Positions 1-9,045 of a stretch of DNA of 64,000 nucleotides are shown in pieces. The notes beneath the pieces were generated by a model. That model ran no database searches and was not told the DNA's origin. It saw only the letters and a program-made list of their open reading frames with translations. Positions within the stretch are counted from its first letter, which is position 1. Each line of letters opens with the position of its first letter. The stretch spans positions 1,364,001 through 1,428,000 of the forward strand of contig JAGMVK010000011.1 in the NCBI GenBank assembly GCA_020747065.1, read 5' to 3'. A program made the position numbers and the translations under genes. The stretch is from Cadophora sp. MPI-SDFR-AT-0126. Lineage: Eukaryota > Ascomycota > Leotiomycetes > Helotiales > Ploettnerulaceae.

Positions 1-983
1 GGGACTGTGAGGCTGAGCGAGCCCAAGTAGAGCCACAGTGGACGCGCAGTGGCAGGTGGGGGACACCAGCGTAGAAACTGAATGGTTGTAGTCAAAAAAA
101 TTCAACCGTGGATAGATCTACAGTCAATATGAGTGCGGGGCAACTCAATTATAAGAGTGGCAAAGCGAATGAGGTCTCCTGGACATTATTTTCTGAAGGA
201 GCTGATGAAAATGAGGTCTCCCGCCAGCTCACCGAAGGAGAGCCTTGCGAATCGTGGGAGGCCTCACCGAACAAGCAGCTGACCAATGAGAAGTCGGAGA
301 TGTGTTGTTGGCGCTTCGCCGCCCAGGGCATATGAGGGCTTGAAGGGCATTCGTCATGCCTGGTGGGACCCAATCAGACATGATCAACTATGATGCCAGA
401 ATGTCAAAAGGAGATGCCAAGTCAGATATGCTCCATCACCTAGAAATCAACCAATATAGAAGAGTCCATGACAAATTTTCAATCAGCTTTATTATAAGGC
501 GCAGCAATTCCACATCTGGTTTTCAGCTCGAAGAAGAAACAAACTTGAAAGTCAGACTACTTGGAAGATCGTGCTTAACTTCTCACAATATCAGTGCTAA
601 TGCCATATATTGGCCAAGACATAATTATGGCTATCAAATATCGATTGACTTGGATACCTGAAGATAGTCCATTTCACGTTATAATTTGGACCGATATTCT
701 ATGGTAGATACTTGCTCGGAATTTTGAAACCAACGAAATTTCTACTAGACGCACTTTCGCTACTGTAAACTGACTCCTCGGTTTGTTTACGTTAGCCGAA
801 GGGAGCGAGGGGCAACACTGAAGTCCCTCCAGCTGTTCACAGAGTTGACGCTCTCACAATCAAGTACAGAAACGATATTTATCTTTCAAGTCTTCGTCTT
901 AAGAGCTGATTGAATAGTAGCCGCACGGCGTAAGGAAAGATATCTCTTCACCACTTCACAACTCCTCCTGACATTCGCTATTA
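1..983. other. Left-edge intergenic sequence, no gene supported
   Basis: Short open frames of about 75-100 codons occur here on both strands, but none has recognisable protein features, a signal peptide or consistent splice signals. The left edge could hold the tail of a gene outside the window. I see no RNA gene. The right part is the 3' flank of the GH127 gene, which ends at 984. Confidence 0.5.
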
Positions 984-2834
984 CTAGTCAACGATGTCCC
1001 AGTAGACATTGTAGTCAAAATCATGAGCATCATAGAACGGCCCCAAATCCACTGTTTCTCCGCCAGCAGTGGCCGTGAAAGCAAGGTTGGAGTCTCCAGC
1101 TGGCTGGACAGAACTCAGCTGAAGTGTCGGTGGCGAGGTGGGCCCCGAGTCACCATAGTTTCCGCACAGAATGACTGGTCCGAAAGCCAACGCAGCAAGA
1201 TTGGGCTTATCCTGTGCAGGGATAGTTCGCAAAGTCATTGGCAGTCGTACAGTGACTACGTCTCCTGCGTTCCAGGTGCGTGAGATCAAGGCGTAAGTAC
1301 CCGGCGTGGTGTTGATATTTTGTTTTTGGCCGTTGATGGTAATCTCGGTGCCCGAGCTCCACTCTGGAATCCGAATTTGGAGCCCCCAGCTGGTGCTATC
1401 TGACCCAGTTATCGTAAGTGTTGTCGTATCGCTGGCTGGAAAGGTGGTTGTTTGGGTGATGACAACATTGCGCTGCTCCCAGTTCAGGATGGAAGGTACG
1501 AATAGATTTACGAATAATGTCTTGTCGTCATAAAAGTAGATGGAGTCCATCAACTTAGTGTTTGTCTCGATCCCGGTTCCCTGACAGCACCAAAAAGAAT
1601 CATAGTCGGTGCTCCAAGTGCCTCCTCCCCATGCAGGTCCAACACCCCTACGTCCTCCGGGATTGAGGGGCGTGAAGTAAGTGACATGGCCGTGATCGCT
1701 GCTTGGGTGTTGCTGGCCCAGCAGGTGGTTCATCAGAGCACGCTCATAGAAATCGAAGTACGCCGGGTCCGGGTCCATCACCCAAAGCTCTCGTGTTAAT
1801 TTGAGCATGTTGTATGTATTACACGCCTCGGCCGTGTCTTCATTTAGATACCCGGCGATGGCATTAGGGGCACGGAAGTGTTCTGCTTGACTGTTGCCTC
1901 CAATGGCGTATGTATGTGCGTTGACTGTGAAATTCCATGCATTGCGAGCAATGTCTCGATATCTCTCCGTTCCTGTAGCTTTGAATTCTCGTGCAGCGCC
2001 AATCCACTTCGGGACCTGTGTATTTGCATGCAACCCATTCAGTGAGTCCTTGGTAGATGCCAAAGGGTCGAAAACTGCGGCGTGATCGAAGCGTTGTGCG
2101 GTAGTGAGCCACTTTTGATCTCCAGTTTGATGGAAAATATCGCTAAGCACCTCATTCATTCCACCAAATTCAGTGGCCATCATATTTTGCATCTGGCTAT
2201 AGCTCAGCTTTGCGGTTCGCTGGTCGACCCAGCCGGCCAAACCGAGTAAAACATCCCGAGCTGTGGTGTCCCCAATATATCGCCAAACATCCAACAAACC
2301 TGCCATTGTCTTATGGATGGCATAGTATGGCACATTGCCATTGCTGAGGGTTCGCTGTTCCAATGCCGTAAAATCAGATTCCGGGAAACCAGATAAGTAT
2401 CCAGTGCTGAAGTTTGCAGCGGCATTGTTAGCCTGGCACTTTGCTAGCTCAGCTGTGAAAGTAAGTGCCCGATCTCGACATGCCGTATCTTTGGTTACTG
2501 CGTAGCACTGAGACCAAGCGGTGAGGAAATGCCCTTGCATGTGTGTACGGAAAGGAAAAGTAGGTTCATCCCATCCCCCGTTGGCGGCAGCACCGTTGGT
2601 AGAAAGTTTGTGGTTTGCACGAAAATTGTACAGTAACCGGTCCACGTCAACCCAGGTGAGGTAATTTTGAGTACGTTGCTGATTGTCGAGAAAGCGCCCA
2701 GTGGTTAAAGAGACCTGGCTAATGTCGAAGGCGTACGCGGAAACTCCTTTCTCTGGGAGTGCTTGGGCCATTACTATATGGGAATATGAGCTCAATATGG
2801 CGAAGCCAGCAACAAGGGCTTCTGGAAATAACAT
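984..2834 (-). CDS. Secreted GH127 family beta-L-arabinofuranosidase
   Basis: A single-exon gene of 616 codons for a GH127 (formerly DUF1680) glycoside hydrolase. This family removes beta-L-arabinofuranose from plant cell-wall glycans or glycoproteins. I start at the ATG at 2834 rather than the in-frame ATG at 2861, because 2834 puts a hydrophobic signal peptide (LVAGFAILSSYSHIVMAQA) at the N terminus. Predicted secreted. Seen in the protein, numbered from 2834: an E-A-C triplet at about 336-338 and a Cys-Cys pair at about 416-417. These match the spacing of the zinc-binding and catalytic Glu/Cys residues known in bacterial HypBA1. Glu at about 318 (in GGNSQAEHFR) fits the other acid. The length of about 616 residues is normal for fungal members. 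Exact substrate linkage cannot be read from sequence. A TATA-like element lies about 90 bp upstream. Confidence 0.9.
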   Translation of the reverse strand: MLFPEALVAGFAILSSYSHIVMAQALPEKGVSAYAFDISQVSLTTGRFLDNQQRTQNYLTWVDVDRLLYNFRANHKLSTNGAAANGGWDEPTFPFRTHMQGHFLTAWSQCYAVTKDTACRDRALTFTAELAKCQANNAAANFSTGYLSGFPESDFTALEQRTLSNGNVPYYAIHKTMAGLLDVWRYIGDTTARDVLLGLAGWVDQRTAKLSYSQMQNMMATEFGGMNEVLSDIFHQTGDQKWLTTAQRFDHAAVFDPLASTKDSLNGLHANTQVPKWIGAAREFKATGTERYRDIARNAWNFTVNAHTYAIGGNSQAEHFRAPNAIAGYLNEDTAEACNTYNMLKLTRELWVMDPDPAYFDFYERALMNHLLGQQHPSSDHGHVTYFTPLNPGGRRGVGPAWGGGTWSTDYDSFWCCQGTGIETNTKLMDSIYFYDDKTLFVNLFVPSILNWEQRNVVITQTTTFPASDTTTLTITGSDSTSWGLQIRIPEWSSGTEITINGQKQNINTTPGTYALISRTWNAGDVVTVRLPMTLRTIPAQDKPNLAALAFGPVILCGNYGDSGPTSPPTLQLSSVQPAGDSNLAFTATAGGETVDLGPFYDAHDFDYNVYWDIVD

Positions 2835-2918
2835 GTTGAGGTCTTTGTAACGGCAATACACAACAGGATCTCTGGAGACACAACAAATATGCCATTGCTG
2901 GCAGCGGACCCGGCATAG

Positions 2919-2931
2919 ACTATATAATTAT
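2919..2931 (-). promoter_or_regulatory. TATA-like element upstream of the GH127 gene
   Basis: An AT-only core reading ATAATTATATAG on the minus strand lies about 90 bp upstream of the chosen ATG at 2834. It is the only strong TATA-like string in the proximal upstream region. The spacing leaves room for a short 5' leader. This is inference from position and composition only. Confidence 0.35.
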
Positions 2932-4349
2932 GTACATCGGAACTATTCTCAGCGAGAAGATCACTACGTTCTCCATCACACATACATACACCTTCCCCAT
3001 TAGAATTCTCGCCGGGGTTTCTCTAGAATAAGAGAATGTAGTGTCGACCAAGGTGAAAATCATTAAGGTTTCCCATTTCATCCACCAATCGATTATCAAA
3101 GGACCGTTGAATAGTTGCTGGGCTTTCTTGAGGGGTTTGTTGTTGATGATTAGTATGATTGGTGCGGCTGTCGACCGATGATGAGAGGCAGCGCCATGGT
3201 AGGAATATGATTAGTGCGGCTGTCAACTGTCCGAGGGACAACGAGGTTATTTTGTAGAAAGGTGGGTTAGTCTCCGCGTTAGCCCCCCGGGGTAATGCTA
3301 ATACATGGATTGATAGCCATACGGAGTAACTGCGGGGCTATGACTATCCCCCGCAGTCATGTCTGTTGACCATCAATTGCCGAGAAAGCTCCCTTTACAA
3401 TTCTGTAAGCGAGGTGGAGTTCTACCGAAAAGCAATGGCCTGTTGACATTAGCAGCTTGAGCAAGGTTTTGGCGCCGAGAGTCTAAACCTGGAGCAATAT
3501 TCTGTCACTGGACACTGGTTTTTATTCATCTACCCGAGAACTATCCAGAAGCAATGGGGAATACATGGAAGTCTCGAATCTCTGAAGCGCTTAACCTTAA
3601 GATCCTAGGCCGACCCGCTGACCCTGCTTGCTCCCTATGGCGCTTTGACGGCGGGTGGTGCAGGAGTGGCAGGTTGGGTCATGCTTGCATAAAACAAGCC
3701 ATGTTTCCAGGAACCAGGGACCTCCGTTCCTTTCGAGCGAACGCAATGATGTATTCGTATTTGTATTCGTATTTGTATTTATTTTCTATTCAGGGACGTC
3801 TATCTAGTCTGCGATATTATCATGTGCTCGCGACGGTACAAACTTGAATCTTGTAAGCTGGGAATCTTTCCCTTGTCCACCAAGCATTATGTTACGCAAG
3901 CAATAGATCACACCTCCTCTTAACACTATACTTCGTGGTCTTTGCAGGGCTTTTATTCAAAGTTAGTGAACGTACACAATAGTAAGGATTCGTTAACTCT
4001 AATTTCAGATCCTAATTGGCCGCCCTCTGACATTATGCATCCTTCTCTCGCTTTGAACGATCGAGATGAACGATTGAGATCGCCGACTCCATTGAAGATC
4101 ATGATCCTTTAAAGTTTGAGACCTCACAATGTTGCGATGTTCCGAAACGATACTCCAAACACGATCGCATGAACATGCTTACATGAGTTATATAGGAAAA
4201 TAGAGTTTATAATTGCACGACGTCAAAACAGGATCGATGACGCTTATTATTTTGATCGCTCTTCTTTTTCCTCCCTATCCACTTGTCGTCTTTCTATCTG
4301 TCTCTGCCTCCTATCACAATACAAGTCTTTATACACGCACACGTTCAAG
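2932..4349. other. Intergenic region between divergent GH127 and Gly-rich genes
   Basis: No convincing gene. It contains an imperfect 24-nt direct repeat (3152-3175 and 3204-3227, three G-to-A differences), GC-rich strings around 3283-3298 and 3335-3360, a short 12-bp tandem repeat near 3750-3785, and a pyrimidine-rich stretch at 4253-4318 just before the next gene. An open frame at 3554-3847 (97 codons) has no family features and is not called. Confidence 0.5.
3754..3785. repeat. Short tandem repeat, 12-bp unit
   Basis: The unit TGTATTCGTATT is repeated about two and a half times (TGTATTCGTATT, TGTATTCGTATT, TGTATTTATTTT). The last copy has diverged. Simple slippage repeat in AT-rich intergenic DNA; no function is implied. 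Confidence 0.7.
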
Positions 4350-4958
4350 ATGAAGACTATATATATTACGCTTGCTGCTCTAGCGAGCCTCGTGTCGGCC
4401 CAAAACCCTGTAATACCTCTCCCGGCAGCTGCAACAAGTCCTTCGACGAACCCGGCGAGTGGAACTGAAAGTAATAGCACCAGTGGAAGTTCAAGTGGAA
4501 GTTCAAGTGGCAGTAGTGCGTGCGGGACCTTGTTTGGGATCATCGGTTTTTGCGGCGGTGGTGGGGGAAATGGAGGAGGAGCTGGAGGAGGAGCTGGAGG
4601 AGGAGCTGGAGGAGGAGCTGGAACTGGCAGTGGAGGGACTGGGCAGGGGAGTGGAAGTGGAGGGGGAGGGGGAGGGGGAGGAGGAGATGGGTTTGCAAAT
4701 GGCTGTGGAAGCGTGCTAGGGATCGGAAGTGTCTGCGTAAGCGTGAGTGCAAGTGCAGGCGCATCTGCGAGTGCATCTGCAGGTGCAAGTGCGAGTGCAA
4801 GTGCTGCGGCAAGCCAGGAGGAGGAGGCTGCGAATGCGATTGGGAGTACAAGTAGTAGTAATCCTACTCAGGTCAGCACGGCTGGGGCACCGATGTGGGC
4901 TTCGGGATTGGGTGGGATTATGGCCGTTCTGGGAGTTATAGCTGTCGGAAATCTTTGA
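4350..4958 (+). CDS. Secreted Gly/Ser/Ala-rich protein, probably GPI-anchored
   Basis: A 202-residue low-complexity protein. Residues 1-18 form a clear signal peptide (MKTIYITLAALASLVSA). A Ser/Thr/Asn-rich segment (about 25-58) follows, then a Gly block built on repeated GGGA and GGGG runs, an Ala/Ser block (ASASAGAS type), and a hydrophobic C-terminal tail (WASGLGGIMAVLGVIAVGNL) after small residues, as in GPI-anchored wall proteins. Two 11-residue Cys loops of the same form, C-G-x-x-x-G-I-x-x-x-C (CGTLFGIIGFC and CGSVLGIGSVC), flank the Gly block. Likely cell-surface or wall-associated. The upstream region is strongly pyrimidine-rich (4253-4318), common before well-expressed fungal genes. 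No named family recognised. Several other frames are open through the Gly/Ala DNA because of its composition and are not genes. Confidence 0.75.
   Translation: MKTIYITLAALASLVSAQNPVIPLPAAATSPSTNPASGTESNSTSGSSSGSSSGSSACGTLFGIIGFCGGGGGNGGGAGGGAGGGAGGGAGTGSGGTGQGSGSGGGGGGGGGDGFANGCGSVLGIGSVCVSVSASAGASASASAGASASASAAASQEEEAANAIGSTSSSNPTQVSTAGAPMWASGLGGIMAVLGVIAVGNL
4572..4619 (+). repeat. 12-bp coding tandem repeat (GGGA codons)
   Basis: Four perfect copies of GGAGGAGGAGCT lie inside the Gly-rich gene. Read in frame they add Gly-Gly-Gly-Ala units. The unit is a multiple of three, so copy number can change without breaking the frame. Length polymorphism between strains would be expected. Confidence 0.85.
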
Positions 4959-5320
4959 AGCATTGTTAGTCGCGATGTAGTATCAAGGGTGTGGTTTGTA
5001 TTTAAGAACCGGATCTTTACCTCGTGGACTCGTTAGTGGGACTTAAGTGACATAAAAAATAAGTGACATTAAAGGTAGTATCGTTAGGGATTTACTACTG
5101 CAAAAGGTATAAGGGCAAATGTATGAATCGTAATATCGAGGGTTGGATTCTAGTCCTTCCCCTCAATCCTTGCCTTGAGGATGATCCAAGTAGTGGCTAA
5201 TGAGCCGATGTTGACACTCGCCTCGCTTCGCCTCGCTTCATTCTCGGCAAATTATCCACTCAACCTCCCAAACATCCACTTCTGTATTCACTATACAAAC
5301 GAAAATAACAAGAATTTCTA

Positions 5321-5454
5321 CAAGACAATTCTCAGCTGGTCGAGTGCGCTTCCTCCCGTCTTGCCTTCCACTCCTCGCCTTCGGGGAAGGCCTGGAGTGG
5401 GAGGTATTTCGGAAATAGGGGTTGCGAGAAGTTGGTTCAAATCCAACTGTCTAA
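5321..5454 (+). ncRNA. tRNA-like pol III unit A
   Basis: A tRNA-like element. The 5' acceptor-like string CAAGACA (5321-5327) is followed by a D-arm/A-box region (5330-5346) and a T arm GTTGG-TTCAAAT-CCAAC (5431-5447) whose B box is GGTTCAAATCC. The 3' string TGTCTAA can pair at five of seven acceptor positions. About 70 nt separate the two halves where the anticodon arm should be. Only three pairs of an anticodon stem (CGC with GCG) survive. A TATACAA string lies 29 nt upstream and a T5 run at 5471-5475. It looks like an eroded tRNA copy or a tRNA-derived element that may still be transcribed. No anticodon can be assigned. Confidence 0.5.
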
Positions 5455-5615
5455 ACCAAAGAATTATAACTTTTTGGTCCTCAGCCCCATTGTAATCTCA
5501 CTTTATCGCTTGCAAAGAGCATTTCTTTAGAAGTTCACTTTTTACACCCCCTCATCCTCACCTAATCAATCACCTACCCATCTCCCATATAAATCCAAAT
5601 ATCACTTTCTATCCC

Positions 5616-5752
5616 CAGGACATTGTTCAAACGGTCGAGCGCGCTTCGTTCCTCGTTTTACAATTTCGACATCGGTTTGCAAAGACTAGATGAGATTTGT
5701 AAGTAGACGAAATCTGTAGATGCGAGTAGTTGGTTCGAATCCAACCGTCCCT
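5616..5752 (+). ncRNA. tRNA-like pol III unit B
   Basis: Second unit of the group. CAGGACA (5616-5622), a D-arm/A-box region around ACGGTCGAGCGCG, a 73-nt middle and a perfect T arm GTTGG-TTCGAAT-CCAAC (5729-5745) with canonical B box GGTTCGAATCC. Four acceptor pairs form with CGTCCCT. TATAAA at 5588-5593 lies 28 nt upstream, and a T8 run at 5772-5779 is a good pol III terminator. The tRNA geometry holds except for the anticodon arm, where a long insert sits. It could be a tRNA gene with an unusual intron, but no anticodon loop is visible, so tRNA-like RNA or SINE head is safer. Confidence 0.55.
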
Positions 5753-5866
5753 AAACATTCACCCCTCTGTATTTTTTTTCTCCTTTCGGCTCTTTCCCTG
5801 TATGTATCGCCACAAAGTCCATCACCTCAGTCCAACCTATATAAACCAATCAGCACTTTTTAATTC

Positions 5867-6007
5867 CAAGACATAGCTCCGCTGGGTGAGCGCGCTTCCT
5901 CCCTACTTACCTGATTTTTCGTCTGTGCGCATCACAAGAGACTTCCATTGGGCAGCTAAGTGGGAATTAGGGGTTGCGAGTAAGTTGGTTCGAATCCAAC
6001 TGTCAAC
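5867..6007 (+). ncRNA. tRNA-like pol III unit C
   Basis: Third unit and the best preserved. CAAGACA, then TA, then a perfect four-pair D stem GCTC/GAGC (5876-5879 with 5888-5891) around loop CGCTGGGT, a 76-nt middle, a five-nt variable loop AGTAA and a perfect T arm (5984-6000) with B box GGTTCGAATCC. TATAAA at 5840-5845 lies 27 nt upstream; T6 at 6008-6013 follows at once. Only four of seven acceptor pairs form and the anticodon stem is reduced to three pairs. All three units keep the same order and TATA distance, which argues against chance. Confidence 0.55.
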
Positions 6008-6070
6008 TTTTTTCTTCTTTCTTTTGCTCTTCTTTTCCTCTTTTTTCTTCCCTCCCCCCAAATTTTTTTT

Positions 6071-6134
6071 TCACTCCCGTCTCCATCTTCGGGAAAGTGA
6101 GAACTAGGGGTTACATGTAGGCTGACTCGAATCC
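6071..6134 (+). pseudogene. Truncated tRNA-like unit D
   Basis: A partial fourth copy. It keeps a segment like the middle of units A and C (a GGGAAAGTGAGAACTAGGGG-type string) and a B-box-like GACTCGAATCC (6124-6134), but lacks the A-box half and the paired T stem. No terminator follows directly. It is best seen as a decayed 3' half of the same repeat. Confidence 0.4.
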
Positions 6135-6446
6135 AGAGGAGGTCTGAGTCATGATCTCCTTTTGTAGCAGTTTGCATTAAGTGGAAAGTGGTATGGCAGT
6201 AACAGTGGTGATTTGTGTTGGAGTTCTTTTTTGTTTTTGTTGTTGATAATTTACCGAATGGAGGCGAGGTGCTCGCTTAATTTGAACTGGGTGAGGTGGC
6301 CGACAGTCTTGCTCTAACATACGTCAGTTTTGGAGCCAGGTAAGCATCGAGAGGTTTACAGTAAGCACGGTTTGAGCATTTTAATTTCATTCCCTTTGGT
6401 GTCATTTCCAATGAATATGCACGTGTACCTCACATCCATGCCCTAA

Positions 6447-8232
6447 TCACTTCTGCAGCGGCTGTCCCATTCCACCATATGTGATCATCTTTGTAACCTG
6501 ATACTCTCCAATGCCATACTTGCTGCCCTCCCTTCCAAATCCACTCTCCTTCACACCCCCAAACGGCGCTGCAGGATCACTGATCAATCCCGTATTGACA
6601 CCGACCATACCGACCTCCAACGCCTCTGCAACTCTCGTCACGCGCTGGATATCTCTCGAAAAGAAATATCCCGCCAGTCCAACTTCGGCCGAATTAGCGA
6701 TCTTGACAACCTCCTCCTCGGTCTCGAATTTGAAGAGGCCAGCTACGGGCCCGAATGTTTCTTCGGATGCGAGTGCCATGTCGGTAGTCATGCCGGTGAT
6801 GATAGTAGGCTGAAAGAAATTCGGTCCGAGTTCAGGCATCTTCTGTCCACCTTGAATGACCTTGCCACCCTTCTTTTCGGCATCTCGTACGTGTGCATCG
6901 ACTTTGCTGATAGCTCTGTCGTGGATGAGAGGGCCGTGTGTGACGCCCTCGGTGTATCCACCGCCGACTTTGAAGTCCTTGACCTTTGCAGCGAATTTCT
7001 GGGCGAAGGAATCGTAGATCTTGGATTGGACGAATATTCTGTTGGCGCAGACGCAAGTTTGTCCCGAAGAGCGGAATTTGCTAGCGATTGCACCGGCGAC
7101 TGCAACGTCGAGATCAGCGTCGTCGAAGACAATGAAAGGTGCGTTTCCTCCAAGCTCGAATGAGAGCTTCTTGAGTGTTGAGGAAGACTGCTTCATGAGC
7201 AGTTTTCCGACACCTGTAGATCCAGTGAAAGAGACCTTCTTAATCGTTGGAGATGTAGTGAGCAGTTCGCCGACTTCAGCGGTATTCTGAAGCGCGCTGA
7301 TAACATTGACTACTCCCTTGGGGATACCTGCTCTGTGAGCAAGCTCAGCAAGAGCCAAAGCTGTGAAAGGCGTCTCGCCAGGAGACTTTGCAACAACAGT
7401 GCAACCAGCAGCGAGAGCAGGTCCAATTTTCCGGGTGATCATAGCAGCGGGGAAGTTCCATGGTGTGATCAAACCACAAACACCTACCGGCTCCTTGATC
7501 GTAACCACTCTGTTCCCCGCTACTGACGCTGGAATTGTATCACCATAAACTCTCGGAGCCTCCTCACTAAACCACTCGAAAAAGCTAGCTGCATACGCAG
7601 CCTCGCCCTTCGCATCCGCGAAAGGCTTGCCGTTTTCCCATGTTATGAGTTTCGCAATATCTTCCGAATTCTCGACCTATTCTCAAATCAAAACTCCATT
7701 CTTGTCCAAGTGTACAGCAGAGCTCCGGAACCCACCATCAAATCATACCATTTCCGCAACAACTTCGATCTCTCTCTACCAGTTTTCGTTTTGAAAGATG
7801 GGAATGCCGCTGCAGCAGCATCGATAGCTTTTTGTGTATCTGCGACATCGAATTCGGGGGCTGTGCCTATGAGCTTGCCAGATGAGGGGTCTATTTAACA
7901 AGCAATTAGTTAGCTTTACTTCCAATTCCAACCACACTCAAAACTTCCAGACATAACAGAGTAAATCATAAACACGCAGATCGAGACTCGTCCAACCTAC
8001 CAAAAACCTCAAAAGTCTTCCCCGACTTCGCCTTCACCCACTCCCCATTAACATACGCCACATCCGTCTTCAACAACGACGGATCACTGAGCTTCGGCAC
8101 ATTATGCGACATAGCTGCTCTTGCTGATGCGTTCCTCCTACAAACAATCGGTAGACTCGATTTCTGGAATTGTGACCGTGAGAGAAATGTGCGGGTTGCC
8201 GGAGCTGTGTATGTTCTGCGGAGAGTGTTCAT
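6447..8232 (-). CDS. UGA2: Mitochondrial succinate-semialdehyde dehydrogenase (NAD(P)+)
   Basis: A three-exon gene (8232-8001, 7890-7736, 7676-6447) whose phases close to a 538-residue protein. It oxidises succinate semialdehyde to succinate, the last step of the GABA shunt. The N terminus (MNTLRRTYTAPATRTFLSRS, rich in Arg/Ser/Thr with no acids) looks like a mitochondrial presequence, followed by the mature start near YVNGEWVKAKSG. Aldehyde dehydrogenase features: the ITPWNFP motif, the cofactor-loop string SFTGSTGVGK, the general-base motif FELGGNAPF, and the catalytic Cys in SSGQTCVCANR. The C-terminal APFGGVKESGFGREGS fits the SSADH/GabD subgroup well. Introns are 110 and 59 nt with GT-AG ends. 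A generic ALDH is the alternative; the motifs favour SSADH. Confidence 0.9.
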
Positions 8233-9045
8233 TTCGAAGAGAGGAGAGGGAGGGGAAGAGCTGGCGGTACACTAGGTAGATGTTTTGGTACGGGATGGTA
8301 TCGGAAGGAGATGCCGAGGTTTAGTGAGGTTACACCTCTTTCTGGTTGGGTGCTAGGTAGTCAGGATTGGTATTGGTGTTGTTAATGACATCGATGATGA
8401 GGAGAGGGGTTCAATTGGTTCGAGTGTTCGGGTTGGGGGAGAAAGGAGGAATTCCAAATTTTGGTGAGGGGATGGGATGCGCTGCTTGGAGAAGTGGAAG
8501 TGGGGTAATGGTATGGAAGCTCATTGAGCTCGAGCAGTGGACGTCATTGGGGGCTCAGGCATCTTGTAGGTACAGCTACCCCTGTAAACAAAAAAAAAGC
8601 TAACTTTGGTTGTTATTTTACATGCCGAACTTTCCTTTTGGGGACCGAACCCGATTGATGGAGTAAAAGTTTCTTAAACAAGTAAAGCATTCCCGTGAAA
8701 TCTAGTATCGGAGTTGACTTCGAGTGCCGGACTGAGTTGTGGAGTTGAATGCCTATCGATCGATGTCTTGGCGTTCGCTCCCACGATTCGGAGCGAATTT
8801 CAACCAAGTCGTTGGAGTTGGGAGAGCCACCATGATCCCGATGTTGGAGAATTTGTCACAAGAAAACGGACAACAATAGAACATGCACGATTGAAGAGAC
8901 TCTGTGATTTTCGGCTCCTATACGTCACGCAGAACATAACTGCCTTTCTACCATTATTAACGCCGTCTCGCATCATCCCTTCATCACTCATGGCATCATT
9001 TCCTGTAAAAGTCCTTGCATGTTCTGTGTCCCCAAATTCAACACT
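8233..9045. other. Intergenic region, nothing called
   Basis: It holds the upstream region of the SSADH gene and the 3' flank of the next minus-strand gene. It includes an A9 run near 8591. Short open frames on both strands show no protein features. Confidence 0.5.

Noticed and set aside
4459..4941. Overlapping long ORFs on both strands within the Gly-rich gene
   Set aside because: They come from repeated GGA/AGT/GCA triplets that keep other frames open; only the frame at 4350 has a signal peptide and GPI tail.
5321..6007. Functional intron-containing tRNA genes
   Set aside because: Acceptor stems are only partly paired and no anticodon loop can be found, so I call them tRNA-like units instead of tRNAs.
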